The notes under the pieces were generated by a model. It was not told the DNA's origin and did not search any database. It worked only from the letters and a program-made list of their open reading frames with translations. 64,000 nt of DNA, taken from the NCBI GenBank assembly GCA_017590115.1, contig JAGGNK010008892.1:1371383-1435382 (forward strand). The letters run 5' to 3'. Positions 1-13,040 of the stretch are shown in pieces. Each line of letters opens with the position of its first letter. The first letter of the stretch is position 1. The stretch is from Montifringilla adamsi. Taxonomy: Eukaryota > Chordata > Aves > Passeriformes > Passeridae. Both the position numbers and the translations under genes were made by a program.

Positions 1-3000
1 ACTTTGAAAATGCAAGTTTACTAAATCAGAGCTTGTGTTCCATGCATGAATGTGCTAAGTTCCTCCTTCCCCTTGGAGTGTGAAGAGCTCCTCACCTTTC
101 CCCAAGTATTTCTGTGTCCAAGTGAATAATCTTGTGAATGCAGGCTTCCTACAGCCAGACTGTTTGACCTCCAGCCTCTTGTGTCCATTGGCTTTGTTTG
201 GAAAAGTAGGATGGGCCATGCAAAAGCCACCTAGCAGGCTTGATGTCAGAAACATCTGATTGCAGGTAATACTTGATTTGGTAAAATTAACTTATAGTTT
301 TGCTCCATAATTTTCCTATTGACACGTTATACCCAAGGTGAAAAAATAGTTACTGACTGTCTTTTGTCTTGCACCAAGCAGCCTGGAATTCAGTGATAAT
401 TTTGGTTAGGGTGTTTTGTCATAAATGACAAATGTGGATAAATGTATTTTCTTTGTAATTAAATCGGATGTGTTGATTTTTAAAATTCAGCTGGAAATGT
501 TTTTATTCTTCAGGAAGGATCATGGGAAATTTTCTATGTTGAGAGTAGAAAGATTCAAAAACAGTTGAGTTCTCCCTTCTCCCTCTTCCTTGCTAACAAC
601 CTGGTGTGTGGTCTTTGGCAAATTCCTTAGTGACTGTCGTTAAAGGTATGCAGTCCCTGAAGAGGTTCCCGGGCTCCTCCAGGGTGTTTGCAAAAGTATC
701 TATGTGGTTAATGTCAAAACACTTTCACTTCTTCACCTGCTGAAGTGAGCAGCATAAATCACATAGGTCTAGTGGTGGAGGCCCAGCTTTTAGTGCCCTC
801 AGCAGAACTTCTGGTCCTGTTGAACCCAGCCTAACTTTAGCCTTTCAGTGTAATGAGGGCAGGAAATCTGCTCTGGTCAGTAGAAAGAGGCGATAACGAC
901 AACATGGGTTAATGGGCTTATCATATGGTTTATTCATTGAGAACTGATTGGTGCCTGAGCAGAGCTCTGAAAGTGAAAAGAAGCCTGCTCCCATACAGCA
1001 GACAAATGCAATTGTCACTTCTGTCCTAATATATGTGAGAAAGATGAGATTGCGTCCGATTATGTACCAGGAGTAGCAATTCATTTCCCTCCTGACGGAA
1101 AAACAGTTCATGATGAAAGGTGGCTCACCATAGGTGACTCTTATGGTGACAGCTGTAATTACTGGTCAAATTAGGGTCCCTACTGTCTTGAATAGAAGAG
1201 GTACTCAGAAATGTTCTTCCCTTGTGAGATTTTGTGTCTTTCTCTTGGTGATCCAGCAGCACATTATGCATTGGGAGCCATTTCTGGTATATGCCAGGGT
1301 AAAATATGTAAATAGCATCATGTTGGCTCGGGATAAGAGCATTATTAATGCTTTTCAGCACTGTAATTATATTCCTAGTAAGCCTTCCCTAAGCCCTCAC
1401 TAATTAACAATATTGTGACAAATCAACTTTAACAGAAAAGAACTGTGGACCTTTAGTCTTTTAGTACTATTTTTCATGCAGCCCACAGCTGAAAACTGGT
1501 GGCATGGCTTTCTGTACTAGTGTTGGGAAAACTGCTGATACTGAAAAGTTTAAATCCAGCTCATTCTTGTTAGTGGAGTCCTGTAGCTGAATTTGTTTAG
1601 TTCCTCTTTAAATACATTCATGGCAAAGTAAAATTCATTAGTTAATCATTAATGTTAAGGAATATTAAAACCTTTTATAAATAAGCTATCATATTGAAAT
1701 TATGTTTGGTGATGTCAGTATGTTGTCATATACACATTTATTTATTTGTTTATTCCAAATCAGGAACATTTTACAAGATTGACTTTATACATAGTCTTAC
1801 CAGGTGTTGTAACATCTTTAATCCACATACACAAATGAACTTACTATCTAAATGTCAGGATTTCTGCGTGCCTTTATTTCTTTCAATTAGAATAAGGCTG
1901 TTGGTTTTCTTCCTGTTAACTTCTACTGCTGAAGATTTTCCTCTCATGCAAGAATCAGCTGTGAGGCACATGAAAATCACTGCTGGGCAGTTTCTCTTGC
2001 TGTGATCGCAGTGTTACATGGGCTGACTCTTATCGCTGCAACATTTCACATCAGATCTGCAGAACTGGACTTTCTCTGTTTGTTCTTCTCATGCATTGGT
2101 AAATAAAATGTATTCACGAGTTCAAAAAGACAAAGTAGTGTTCTCATATTAGCTCGATTATAAGTCAGCTGTTGAGGTTCGGTGTTCTAAACATTTCATT
2201 CTTCAGTTTTGTTGGGAACCCACGTGTTCTGGGAGGCTTTTAAACAAATACTTGAAATGGTTGAAAGATTTACATTGCCAGTGCCTAGCTAAATATGTAG
2301 TCTTTAGAAAAGACATGGTTTATTTTGGCACCATTTGACAAACTCAAATATTTTAAACATTTGTTAAGTTTGAGCTTGCACATTTGAACTAAAAGTTTGC
2401 ATTCCAAAATTGCATCTCAGGTTACCTGTCTCTCTCTCTTTTGTATTTTATAATCCCTTTATTAAAATAGTCTACAAAAGAAGTTGGGTACAGAGTGTGG
2501 TTTTTTATTGTTAATTATAAAATATTATCATTAAATTCAATTTCAAGGTAATATGTACCTGGTAACTCTATTCAACTAAATGTCAGAAATACAAAGCCAG
2601 AAGTGTTTTCAGAATTTAGGGTTTTATGTTAGTAGCAAGACTTCATTGTAAAATTAATGGAACACAGTAATAGTGGGACCAAATTCTGCAGTGCTTTTCT
2701 CTTAGTCTTGTTATATACTGTGATGTGTAAGTACTAACTTTGCTGGTGAGTGCAACGCCAGGCAATAAAGAAAATAGACTGAAAAGCTATGAAATAGAAC
2801 AGCTTGAGGAAAAGGAAAAGCATTCTTTGACTTGGAATTTATTTTCTTTTCCTCCCTTTGTCAGAAAGGAGGAGCAAGGGCAATGTTTAGTCCAATTGAA
2901 GAAAAAATCAAAACTAAAAAAAAAAAAAAAACACAAAACCCAAAAAAAACAGCATCCAAAAGAACACCACTTTTATTTTCTTTGAAGTTTTAACCTGAAA

Positions 3001-6000
3001 CTTGTACTGAAACATAAAAAGTTGAGAATTTATTCGTTGAAGTCACCTTATTTTGTTCAAACCTGGCAATCCCTGTTCACGAGTCCTGAGCACACCGTTA
3101 CAGCTGTGTTCGTGCTCTGGCGTGTTGCCCAGGCGGTTGCCAGCTGCAAAGGGTCACACTCCTTTCTGGGAAGCTGTCCTCAGGGGGAGTTGGGCATGTT
3201 CCCTCATGGTGACCTCGGGCCAAAGGTCCATGCAGTGCCACGTTAACAGAAGTTCATCATGGTTTGAACAGCTCCTGAACATGATAGATGCAGATCCATT
3301 CTCCTGTGGTAAAACAGAAATATAACCAATAGAATTGGTTCCCAGTGGCCATGAAAAGAAAAGGTTAGGATTTCCCTTGCAGAATGCATGACATAAATTT
3401 GTGATGATTGATACTCTCACATGAATATGCACGGTACATTTCACACACCGTTTAACAATATAGTGGTATCCCAAAGAATTCAAAGGATGGAAACAGTTTT
3501 ATTTGTTCTTGACTAAGTATTAAGAGAACTGATTTCAGTAACGAACTTACAAGAAAAATCAAAACATTAAGATGCCAAAATGAAGAGCTACTTTGGTAGT
3601 ACTCTAATTTATTGTCTGAAGCCACAGGACTTTGTTAGTGATTATTTGACTCACTGATGTGGTGCCCCTGTTTCACGGGTTTTATGGTCAAGGAGATAAA
3701 CATCTCAAAAATCAGTCTATGAGAAATGAGTCTACTGGAGTGGATGTATATCTAAGTGGATGTAGCTATCAATTTAGATGTACTCTTTAGAATCAAGATT
3801 TCACATATGTCTAAGAAAAATCAAAAAGTTAATTCATTTCTTCACTAGAAATAAAATAACAAGTAGTATGGTTTTCATCAATAAAATCATCCCATTTGGT
3901 ACTTTAATAGGGTCTATAAAATTAATAGGGCTTTGTGTCTTCCACTTTAGACAGGGAACATTTTCCTTCACCCCTAACAATCTACCAGTGTTTGGAGTAC
4001 AAGATAATAATTAAATTTTGAGCAGAACACCAAAAAGAATTGGGTGAAATCCAAATATGCATGTGTGGAAGCTTTGCCTGCTTCAGACATAGAAGAGGAG
4101 AAAAAATTGCTAAAATGAGTGACAGAAATACTTTGCTATGCTTACATATGGAGTTTTAAAACTTCACAGAAGTCAAAGCAAGACATACCTCTTTAATATT
4201 TGAAAGTAGATGTCTCAATAAGGTTAAAGTTTGTATGTCAGCATAAGGCTAAGAAATTGTTTAAAATTTGGTTGTTTTCATTTTTTTCACTAAATTTGTG
4301 TTTGATAGAACAAGCTACCTTGGTTCTAAATTTCAAATAAAGCATTTCTAATTAACACTTACCTGGTTTTGTTAGTAGATAATCAGTATGAGAATCACCA
4401 GTGTCCCCTCTGCTTCTGTTGTCCTATTGCTAAGGTTTTCTCCATATAGACAGGACAGAAAAAAGTTGTATTAAAATAGTAAATATTGAGTTGTATTTAG
4501 TAGGATCTGAACCCTTCTACAATTTTCATCAATTGATCTCAGAACACATTTAAAAGAAAACTTAATAGTGTTTTGTCCCTAAGTTGGCAGAAGTGCCTAA
4601 ATGAGCATTTGACTACATGAGTGGCCAGATGTTGGGCAGCTCTGTGTAGGAAGGCAGTGGCAAACAGCTTGAGGGGCTGCAGCCTTTTCAGTGGACCAGG
4701 CTGATGGCTACTAGGAATGTCTGGAAGATCTAGTCCTTGCTAATTTACAGCTCTCAGGGATTCATTCTCAGCTCTCCAAGATAATCAGTTGCCACTGTAT
4801 GAACAAAATCAAGGGCCCTGTCTATAGCAAAGTTGTCATTTGGTGTCATTTATTTCCTCAGTAGTTGATTTAAGACAAGCTATAAAGTCATATCAGCAAC
4901 AAATTTTATATACACAAAAGGAATCTTGTAGTCTTTAACAAAAATAGTATCCCTGTTGGACTGCTTTGGGAACTAATATCTGTCTGCTGTGCCACAAATC
5001 TGGAAAAAATCTCTGGAATTGTGTACCTCTTCCATGGGCTATACTGGAGAGTCAATGAAACTGAATTGTACCATCCTGATTTACTTTGGGTTATTGCTCT
5101 TGTGAATTGCAGCAATGTTCAGCTGTGCAGAAGGGAGAGTGGCTCCCTTGGAGACAAAGAGGAACCTGTGGAGTTTCAGGGCATCTGAAGATACATGAAG
5201 ATACGTGAAAATGAACAGATTTCTAGGGGATCTGTCATGGGGAGTGGAGCTCAAAAAGGTTATTGTGGTCTTAGGGCCAGACTGCTCCCACAAGGGATAT
5301 CATCCTGGGGGGACAGCTGTGTTGTGAGCCGTGACTGAGTTGCAGCAGCAGCACGATGAAGGCAGTGATGTCTCCTCTGCTGGCTAGACAACCCACGTTC
5401 CCCCTTCCCCAGGCGTGCAGGATTCCTTGCCTGGTGCACATACACGCACTGCCCAGACAGAGATCCTCACTTGGGCTGTCAGACCATCTCACTGCTTGGG
5501 CCCAGACATCTCCTATACTAATGTTTTTCTGTAACAGGTCTCCATGAAAGGCAGCCAGGTAAGTATTGATCAGCCCAGCTGTGGCCAGGAGAGGTGGAGC
5601 TGTACGTGCCGGTCAAGTGGGCAAAGGGAAAGAGAGGTCAGGACAGAAAGGGAGGCAGGAGAGGTAGAGGTGACCATGCTTTGCAGAACTTTGTAGGGTC
5701 TTGAGATTCTGTCTGGCTGTGTGGTCCCAGGAGACAGGGAACCACTGGCCTGCATTTCCACAGACAACTGGAAGCCAGTCTTTAATACCACACCCAGGCT
5801 TGCCAACAACCAAGGCCTGACTGTGCCCGATGTCATCTCTGATTTACACAGGCCATCAGATCTCAGCCTAAGTCATTCACAGAATCTGCTTGTTGGACTA
5901 CTTTCAGTGTTTCTGTACATCCTTGCTAGAGTGAGGAACCTATCACAGATGCATGAACTAGGGCTGTGCTCAGCTGGCAGCTGCACCTCTGCTGGAAGAG

Positions 6001-8125
6001 CTAAGTCTGGATTACCAGGTCAGGTGGTGCAGGAGAAGCAGACCCCTAGAGCTTGTAGTCCAGATGGCATGTAGTCCCCAAAGCCAACTCCTGTACCTTT
6101 GGAGCTGGCTCCACAGAAATCCCTGGGCTGGGCTGCCTGGTGGCAGGCAGTAGAATCACATCTCAGTTTTGTGTCATTTCTGTGGGATCCTGAGTGCATT
6201 GAGACTGCTCTGGGACATGAACCAAAGCAAAGAAAAGGCAGATGAGAGAGTGGCTTTTAAAATACACCCTCAACATAAAGAAAACACAATTGTAGATGCA
6301 TCCTGAGTGAAATTTGCCTCAGGAATTTGCTTTTCAGATATCTGTCTGCCTGGCCTTTTGCACAGAACAGGGCTTGCTCTCACATTCTGTCTATGTATGG
6401 GACTAACTGCACCTGTTTGTAGTATTCTGGGACTGCAGTTTACTCCATCCTGAGAGCCTGAAGTGCAGGAGAAGCAAGGACAAAGATGCACAAACTCACC
6501 CTGCACTGTGCGAGGCAAAGGCTTGGCTAAGGGCTGTGCTGCCTGTGTGCAAGGATATGTGTGGACAGTGAGAGGGACTGCACATATCTGCACAGCTGCA
6601 GCACCAAACCTTTGAGTACAGCAACAACCACCACAGCACGTACTGGAATGAAGGTCGGGAAGGTTTGCAGCTTTGCTCTTCTTTGATCACATAATGGAGA
6701 AACTCAGCTCAATTGCTTTTCAAGCAGTTAAATGCCAGGCTTGCTTCACGTTTTACCTGTCTGCTGAGGATAATTTTATTTCCCCAAAGCTCTAACATCC
6801 ACTAGAGTAAGACTCTTATAAATCTGAACTACTTGTGCCTAAAGAAAATGTACTTCATCAGTGGGTGTTTTTTTGAAATCCCACAATACTTTTCTCAATA
6901 GTCCTACACAGCAAATCCACAACTGCCTGTTGTAACAATCCACCCTGATTTCCAGTAATGGCATTATCCTTGTAATTTTCCATTCATTGAAATCTGGTCT
7001 GCAAATGACCAGCTTTGCATGTTACGAGGTGCTTTCTCCAGAACTTTACCCTCACACAGCCTCATTTCCTGTACAGCCAACTATTGCTCTTGAGTGACCT
7101 GCTACCTACTATCTCATTAAAAGTCTGGTTTTTTTCAGTGCTGTTGACATTTTATTCTTTTAGAGCTCTTCCAAAACCACCTGCTGCAGGTGTCTGACTA
7201 GGTGCTATGACTATTGCTTTCCACTAGTAGTAAAGCAAGCTGAGGTCTGGCAGGCTGAACCACATATTACCCTCTTGACCCAGGATGTGTAGGAGATATA
7301 CCACCACCTGTCACAGGCATGTCCTGTTCCCTCCTTCTGCCCCACCCCCAGCTTGCAAAACCTGTAAGTTATGTCTTTAGTTCCTATTCAGTTACTCTTT
7401 TACCTAAATGATTGATATACAGCACAGGGATCTAGCTAGCTGCCATGTCAACTTATGGTGAATATAATATGTGCATGTAGTATATTTCAACCCAAAGAAA
7501 AAAATTTACACATTATTACACATCATAGATGTGAGAAGCCCTATAGACCTAAAGTACCAGGCCTTCAGGTGGAACTACGAATGTGTAGGGAATTACAGAT
7601 CCGTGATGAAGGACTCCACAGATGAACTGTTGAACTTGTTTTCTAGTTTCTCTCCTTTCAGCTTCAGACCTATGGGTCTCATTATGCTTCCTTTTCCTGA
7701 GAACTCAAAGAGCAATTTACTACCCCAAATCCTTCCCCATTTTGGTATCCGGAGACCACGAACAGATTGCCATCAATCTTCTTTTGGATAAACCGAACAG
7801 GATGAGTTTCTGATATCACTTACCAGGTAGTGCTCAGACAGTAAGGCACTTCTAATTCTTGGACATACAGATGCTTCATTTGTACACAACACCCTTTTCC
7901 TGCATTCAGATATGGTCTATATAGAGCTGATTTTTGTGCACCTTCCTTATTTCAAGGAGCATGCTCGTTCCCTAATGCACAGCATCACCCCAGGACCTTG
8001 TGCTTGATGTCCTAGACAGCCCTTCAGAGTATGTATATTTCCATTCCTCTCTAAGAATTTCTGGATGTGGAAAAGACTAGAGAGAAAACTATCTGAGACA
8101 GAAGACAGTAATAAAAGAGTAATAC
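1..8125. other. Intergenic DNA, no gene seen
   Basis: No open frame here resembles a known protein, and none is framed by convincing splice sites. The open stretches are short and lack coding character. By synteny the 3' end of MIPOL1 should lie to the left of FOXA1 on the plus strand. I looked for its conserved C-terminal coiled-coil exon and did not recognise it, so it is probably outside the window. A short purine-rich frame at 2740-2985 reads like a charged coiled coil but runs into A-rich sequence and is not supported as a gene. Confidence 0.6.
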
Positions 8126-8144
8126 AAAAAAAAAAAAAAAAAAA
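8126..8144. repeat. Poly-A homopolymer
   Basis: An uninterrupted run of about 19 A. No retroelement body could be recognised immediately upstream. Confidence 0.9.
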
Positions 8145-8327
8145 GGTAGTAAAATAGATTTAAGAAGCTCATTCATTGAACACTGCTTCATTAATACTGA
8201 CGCCTATGTCCTGGGTTTTTGTTGCTAGACCATAAATCTTGCCCAGTAGGGAAAGAAATATATCCCTGTCACAACCATGTGAAAGTCAGAATTGCTGAAG
8301 CCAGGTAGATGTCTTGTAAGGCTGCTG

Positions 8328-8396
8328 AAAAAAAAAAAAAAAAAACAAAAAAAAAAACAAAAAAAAAAAAAAAAAAAAAAAAATTTTTTAAAGGGG

Positions 8397-8467
<71 letters not shown>
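8328..8467. repeat. A-rich low-complexity tract, interrupted
   Basis: About 140 bases that are almost entirely A, broken by single C bases and by one short island with a T7 run and a GGGGG run near 8384-8399. Lysine-only open frames across it are artefacts. The tract could be a decayed poly-A tail, but the segment to its left (8200-8327) is not a repeat family I recognise. The odd internal island is also what a badly resolved homopolymer looks like in an assembly. Confidence 0.85.
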
Positions 8468-8471
<4 letters not shown>

Positions 8472-10254
8472 CCGAAGTGATTGTGCAGTTAATCTTGTTG
8501 GTTTAGTTGTGTTCCATGGTGATTTTAATTATACTGTAATTTGAGCTATGTCAAAGGATGGTAAGAATAGTGGCTGGGTAGAGGTTAGTGGAATGTCAAT
8601 GGAAAGAAGTGATTTGGGGGGCAGATGTGATGGGCTGGAATATTGCTGCGCTCCCAGAGTGGGGGTGAGGCTGTTCTTGGCATGAGTATGACAGGGAGGG
8701 AGCAATGCCAAGAGGCAGTTAGGGCTGGCAGGAAGGGATGACAGTTGCGGAGTAGGAAAAGTTATACTGCACTGTTCATGAAAAGGGGGTGAGAAACACT
8801 GCACTGATGCTGGTTAAGAAGGAGGAGGTCAAAAATAGGACTCAAATATGCGGGGAAGGATATCACAGGAACAAAACTGCAGAGCTGAATACCAGCACTG
8901 AGTATCCACCTTCCCTAGCAGGCACTTCTCATCTGTGAGGCTGAACCCTGAATTCACTTGACTTTTGTTCCACCTGACAGTAGTCTCTGCCCTCATGGAT
9001 GGAAAAGTATCCAGCTGGTAACTTAGCTTTGGAGTCCATCAACAATTTGATCATCAGCTGCATTTGATGATCGGCTATGGCACTGAAGGACTCCAAGCTA
9101 CTGCTGTTCAATTAAGCAGTGTTTTGTGCTCTGCAACACTTAAATGTTGTTTAGGTGGACTGACATGGAATAACACTGGTTTTTGACCAAAGTATTCCTA
9201 AGAATGTTAACACACTGCTTAAAATACACCCAGCACAGCTACCTTGGACTGCACAGCCATAAGACTCATGAAGCAATCATTCTCAAATCCCTGCTGCAGC
9301 CTTCTAATGGTAATGAGGAGCTACTGAGGGTTAATATCAAGCACTCATTGTACTGGTAAGCCAAAATATTTCATTTTGGTAGGGGGAAAGAGACAAAGTT
9401 CATGAAACAAAGGCTGTCTTTTGTGGTTTTGTGTTGTGTACTGTGTATGGGGCACATAGGTCTTTCAGCTGAGGGGGAAATAGCAATTTGTGCTGGCATA
9501 TAACATTTTTTGATATCTCATGCACCTTTAAAGACAAGAGCAGCCACAGGGAGGACAAATGCCCCTGAGCATGGCAGAACTGACTGTTAGAGAGCAGGCT
9601 GTGGGAGGAGGTTCTGTGTACTCCTTTGAGAGCCAGGAACTCCCCTATATCAAACTCCTACTATCTCACAGGATCAAGACCACAGATTTCCCCACTGATT
9701 TTCAAGTGCTCCTGTCATACCAAAGAAAAGCCAACGTTAAATGTGTGCCACCTTTGCCCCTGCACTTTGGGGAGGTCTTATCACAGGAGAGACCACATTT
9801 CTGCTTTCAGGTTCTGGGAGGACACAGAATCTGTTGCACTTTCTTACAGTGCCCTGAAACACCAGCTCTAAAGCAAAAAGTAATGATAGACAGATTGCAA
9901 AATAAATTCTGTGAAGTTTGCTTTGTGAAGAAGCTGGTCCAGCTTTTTTTTTTCCTTTTTACTCTTCTTCCCCCACTCCAACAAAGGCAGGTCTAAGAGT
10001 AGCTACCTGGAAGCCCTGTTGCATTTTCCTTTAGTTACAGCACCAGGCTTCATAGATTTAATAGAAAAATTCATATTCTAGTTCCTTCTGTTACATACTT
10101 GCATAGATTAGATGTTAATATGCCTTTTTTACAAGGGTAAAGGTAATGATTTCTGAGCCTGAAATCAGGTATGTCATTTTAGTAAAAATTACTTGAATTC
10201 TGTGTATTATTTCCATAATCCCTTTTCCCACTCCTGTATATCAGCATTTTTTTC
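8468..10254. other. Intergenic DNA, no gene seen
   Basis: A 145-codon open frame at 9559-9996 on the plus strand is the longest here. It shows no recognisable domain, ends in a pyrimidine-rich low-complexity stretch and has no supporting context, so I do not call it a gene. Confidence 0.55.
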
Positions 10255-10424
10255 TGTAGAGACTCTGTGGCATGTAAGTGGTCTTGCTTTTGCTATAGCC
10301 ATTTCTTGACAGCAGGATCAATCCTGCTCCTGCCAGGTGCTGAAACTGCTGAACTCGCTTTGGCTGAATAAAAGCTGTGGGTGCGACACCCGCAGCTCTT
10401 GGCTCCCTTCTGTGGAATGCTACA
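10255..10424 (+). mobile_element. Possible small solo LTR remnant of an endogenous retrovirus
   Basis: The segment is bounded by TGTAG at the left and CTACA at the right, a 5-base inverted pair with the canonical TG...CA ends. It contains AATAAA at 10367-10372. Directly after this comes a 10-bp hairpin (10374-10383 with 10387-10396, loop CGA, one G-T wobble), an arrangement typical of the R region of retroviral LTRs. No coding sequence, primer-binding site or polypurine tract is seen. A clear target-site duplication is not visible, and 170 bases is short for an LTR. An unrelated polyadenylation signal with a chance hairpin is the alternative. Confidence 0.35.
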
Positions 10425-10500
10425 TTTGTATTAACATGTATCTTTCTTTGTGATTTTTTTTTTTTAACTGAAAATGATGGCCTTTAAAACCTCTTCCTGG

Positions 10501-10525
10501 AGAGAGAGAGAGAGAGAGAGAGAGA
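10501..10525. repeat. (AG)n microsatellite
   Basis: About twelve AG units in a row, followed by a short imperfect continuation to about 10534. Confidence 0.95.
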
Positions 10526-10534
10526 TTGAGAGAG

Positions 10535-12240
10535 GGAAAAAAAATACACTCCCCTTGGAATTTAACCTTAATTTGAACCAAGATCAGTGAAAGAAAAGCA
10601 CTTTCGTGCATTGTTCACCAGCTCCACCCAGCCAGCCCCTTATCTAACCTGAGTCTCTATTGCCTATAGCTTTGTAACTTTTGCAGTGGTGCTCTCCACA
10701 TGCTCTTACATGCTTTGAAACCAACCTGGAGACACTGTGACATTATAATACCAAGAAACACTAGCTATCCCATTTTGCAAATCCTTAGACTGCACAATGC
10801 AGCAGCAGGGACTGTCCTTCCACAGCTTTATAAAGGGCCTAGTGTGTATTGCAAATAAACAGCAGTGGCTATTTCTGTCCCCTGGCAAAGGTGACAGCAG
10901 CTTCTGAAGCCCCTGACTCAGCCTCTCTGCACTCCCCAAACCAGGAGATGTTTAAACATAAGTAGCTCTTCATTTCAAGCTGATTCCTTGGACTTCTTTT
11001 GCCTTTTAGAGGGAAGCAGACAGCCCTTGATTTGCATGACATCAGCTTGAGGTCAAATTCAGCCTTAAACACACACATAAAAAAGCAAGCTTCCTTGTTT
11101 GCTGTTCAGAGGCGGACTTCCACTGTATGTCTCCTGTTGTCTGCACTGGGGACAACAGCCAGTAGATTGCTTTCCTATTACTTTTTACCTCCTAGAAAAG
11201 GCAGACAGCTGCTCCAGGTGTGGTCCACCCTCATGTCCCCTAACCCCTATCAGCCATCTGCTCCCTGCAGTCATCATGCCTTTCCTGGCACCCCTCAGTT
11301 CTCCTGACTTGTGACCACATGGTCCACTTTCCCCTGCTTACAGTCTGCTTTATATCCCTTCCTTCCACGTCCTCAGTCTTTCTTCCAAGCCCTCATTGCT
11401 CATTATTCTCATCCCTGCTTCTGTCATTCTCTACAGTCACAGGCCACCTCCCTCGTTCTCCAGGGTCTTTGGGCCTGAATTCCCCACACTCACAACCCTT
11501 TGCGCTAAGTGCTGCCTCCCTTCACCTGCCTGCAGATGTGGCAGACATCCGACTGAGGACAATGTCCAGTGCCACCCCTCCTAGCAAAATAGTGTCCATC
11601 ATCTAGGAAGCAACTTCTTAAAACTGAAGGCAGGAATCAGGCACTCACAATGGCTTCTTAAAATAAAGACCAAATACTGTGCAGCTCAGAAGGAGAGAAT
11701 ACTGTTAAATGCACCAGTGGCTTGCCATGTAACCTCCCTCATTTTAACAACTGCTGTCTGCTTTTCTTTTAAAGAGGTGTTATGAAAAATGCCTTTTGTT
11801 TTTGTTCTAGATAGCCTAGCAATAAAACCCTTCAAGGAAATACTTGACTATAGCACTGTTATTGCAATCCTCGAGTGTTTGAAGGACCCCTTGGAAAGAG
11901 TGTCAACCAGGAGACAGGACAGAGGAAGCAGGAAAAGTTGAAATAAGAAATATGAAGGAGACACGGTCAAGCATGAATCATTTCTTTTGGTTGAGACTGA
12001 AGCAAGATCAGATTTCACATCCACCCTCGACGGGACTGGCATTTTCACACACACGACAAACCTGTTGGCATGGAGGTGGCTTGATTTCATGATTATAACA
12101 GGGGCCATTGGCATATATTTAAGCCCGACTTAGATAAGGGGTACTGGGGGAGGGGGCAGTCTTCCATTTATTTTGAGAAAACCACAGATCAGAAGAACAG
12201 TTAAAACATAAATAAATAACCTTCCAGGCAGGTAGGCAGT
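10535..12240. other. Intergenic DNA, no gene seen
   Basis: Mixed composition. Open frames at 10999-11606 on the plus strand are pyrimidine-rich and proline/serine-rich, without a domain or splice context. Nothing can be assigned. Confidence 0.5.
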
Positions 12241-13040
12241 TTTAGTGGATACCCACCCGCCAGGGAACTGCGTCCCCGGCGCCTCAGCGGTGGCTGGGAG
12301 CGCAGGCGGCCCCCGGGGCAGTGACGGCTGCCGCAGCCCCGCGGGGGGAGCGCGGGGGAGGCGGCTCCGCGCCCCGGGGCCGCCGCCGGGTGCCTGCAGC
12401 TCGCTCCAGGGTTGGGCTGGCAGCGGGAAGAGGAGGAGGAGGAAGAGGAAGAGTAAATCCGCCGGCGTGCGGACGCGCTCCCGCCGCTGCCCGCCGTGAG
12501 GGGATTCCCCGACCGGGCGCTGCCTGCGGCTCTGGGCCGGAGCTGGCTCAGCAGCCGGATTTGGCTGGGCGTCGGCACCGAACCCGTGCTCGTAGGAGCT
12601 GTGTGCGTGTGGCTTCCAACGCCTATGCCGAGCCCCGAGCACTCTGCAGCGGGAGGGCTGCAGGGGAGCAGCCCCGCCGTGCCGGGGAGCTCTCCTCGGC
12701 GCGCCGCTCCTCCTGCCCGCAGTCCCGGCCGCAGCCCCCGTCCCGGGCCGATAATCCCCCGCCGTCGTCGGAAGCCCCACACACGCGGGGCCGTGAGTGC
12801 CCGAGGGGCGGGGAAGGGGGAAATCCCCCGTGGGCGGCGGGCGGGTCCCCCCGCCCAGCGCGCTCCGCCCGGGGCGCCGCAGCGGGCGGCGAGGCCGCGG
12901 CAGGGCCCGGGAGCCGCCCCGCCCGGGAGGGGACGCGGCCTCGGACAGCGGCGAGGCGCTGAGGGGAGGGCGCCGGGCAGCGCGGCCCGGTGCCCGCCGC
13001 GATGGCAAACGTCTGGTCCGCCCCGGCTTTAATTCCTCCT
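12241..13040. promoter_or_regulatory. Isolated CpG island, about 0.8 kb, possible promoter
   Basis: Extremely GC-rich and dense in CG dinucleotides, set abruptly between AT-rich flanks. Such islands normally mark a promoter or a developmentally regulated (Polycomb-type) element. A consensus splice donor GTGAGT lies on the plus strand at 12791-12796, and a plus-strand AATAAA at 13081-13086 sits just beyond the island with a T-rich run at about 13122-13134. A short transcript, or a first exon of an unannotated lncRNA, is therefore possible. Long open frames on both strands (up to 292 codons on the minus strand) are what GC-rich sequence gives by chance: they are proline, arginine and alanine rich with no recognisable domain. 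Confidence 0.6.

Noticed and set aside
2740..2985. Charged coiled-coil-like frame considered as a MIPOL1 exon
   Set aside because: Does not match the MIPOL1 C-terminal coiled coil and runs into A-rich sequence without a donor.
9559..9996. 145-codon plus-strand open frame
   Set aside because: No recognisable domain, ends in a pyrimidine-rich tract, no splice or promoter context.
12130..13008. 292-codon minus-strand open frame in the CpG island
   Set aside because: Proline/arginine/alanine-rich, no domain, overlapped by equally long frames on the other strand; GC-rich DNA has few stop codons by chance.
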